Assembly (NCBI GenBank): GCA_027061625.1
Contig: JAMOVF010000140.1
Coordinates: 1 to 6,384 of the forward strand
Origin: Deltaproteobacteria bacterium
GTDB taxonomy: Bacteria; Desulfobacterota; Dissulfuribacteria; Dissulfuribacterales; JALVPX01
Length of the DNA: 6,384 nucleotides
Direction of reading: 5' to 3'
In this document: positions 6,083 to 6,384 of the stretch, piece after piece
Numbering within the stretch: the stretch's first letter is position 1
Layout of the letters: each line of letters opens with the position of its first letter
Program-made: the position numbers and the translations under genes
Notes under the pieces: model-generated
The model's input: the letters and a program-made list of their open reading frames with translations, nothing else
What the model was told of the DNA's origin: nothing
Database searches by the model: none

Positions 6083-6384
6083 GTGATAAGAGTTGGAATT
6101 CTGATGGGAAGTGAAAGCGACCGCCCGGTAATGGAAGAAACGGCTAAGGTACTCAATAAATTTGGTATTGAATGTGAATTAGTGGTGGCGTCTGCCCACA
6201 GGACTCCAGAAAGGGTTCAATCATATGTGAAAGAGGCCAGAGCCAGGGGTATTAAAGTGCTTATTGCTGGTGCAGGCATGGCTGCACACCTGGCAGGAGC
6301 TGTTGCTGCACACACTACATTGCCTGTTATTGGCGTTCCCATTGATGCCTCTCCCCTAAACGGCTTGGATTCACTGCTCTCCAC
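6083..6384 (+). CDS. purE: N5-carboxyaminoimidazole ribonucleotide mutase, 3' end outside window
   Basis: The reading frame opens with GTG at 6083 and stays open to the window edge. It gives 100 complete codons of a protein usually 160-170 aa long. The product begins IRVGILMGSESD and continues with the active-site motif ASAHRTPERV (about 36-45), then IAGAGMAAHLAG (61-72) and GVPIDASPLNGLDSLLS (84-100). These are the phosphate- and CO2-handling motifs of PurE, which in most bacteria converts N5-CAIR to CAIR in purine synthesis. A strong AGGAGGAG site lies 8 nt upstream, fixing the GTG start. It follows purD by 38 bp with no terminator, so the two are co-transcribed. Whether this is the mutase type that needs PurK or the AIR carboxylase type cannot be settled from this part alone. 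It is cut by the window boundary, not broken. Confidence 0.96.
   Translation, partial: MIRVGILMGSESDRPVMEETAKVLNKFGIECELVVASAHRTPERVQSYVKEARARGIKVLIAGAGMAAHLAGAVAAHTTLPVIGVPIDASPLNGLDSLLS

Noticed and set aside
1..6384. CRISPR array, insertion sequence, tRNA, integrase or defence genes.
   Set aside because: No regularly spaced repeats, terminal inverted repeats, transposase motifs or tRNA-like stretches were seen. Nearly every base belongs to a conserved gene, so I find no undescribed multi-gene system here.

Overview
This is an ordinary chromosomal stretch from a Gram-negative-type bacterium with a G+C content in the mid-40s (estimated from a few sampled lines). It is fully packed with housekeeping and accessory genes. 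I see no mobile element, CRISPR array, phage gene, RNA gene or defence system. Three things fit a deltaproteobacterial (Desulfobacterota-like) lineage: the gene mix, a DUF1343/NamZ protein carrying a 'QDNM' motif after its PQHG motif, and a NtrB/ZraS-like membrane kinase. That assignment is an inference with low to moderate confidence.

Left part (15-1953): two divergent genes. One, on the minus strand, encodes a small RluA-family pseudouridine synthase. The other, on the plus strand, encodes a DUF1343/NamZ-type (GH171) exo-N-acetylmuramidase homologue with no visible export signal. Their likely start codons are only 31 bp apart, so their promoters must overlap each other and probably the coding sequence.

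Middle (1964-4671): a minus-strand pair, a two-TM sensor histidine kinase followed 11 bp later by radA (RadA/Sms, the branch-migration helicase of recombination). The kinase has all the catalytic boxes but no response regulator in the window. radA converges on the NamZ gene with 10 bp between the stop codons and no convincing terminator.

Right part (4672-6384): an 89-bp divergent regulatory region, then purD and purE on the plus strand as a purine biosynthesis operon. purE is cut by the window edge after about 100 codons. The regulatory region holds a perfect TTGACA -35 box correctly spaced from a weak -10, and a 10-bp GTGTGCACAC palindrome at the expected transcription start.

The genes fall into three transcription units (rluA-like; namZ-like; kinase-radA) plus purDE, with no evident functional theme joining them. 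The points most worth a second look are the kinase-radA pairing without a regulator, the leaderless NamZ homologue, the purD control region, and an excess of the tetranucleotide GGCC across the window.
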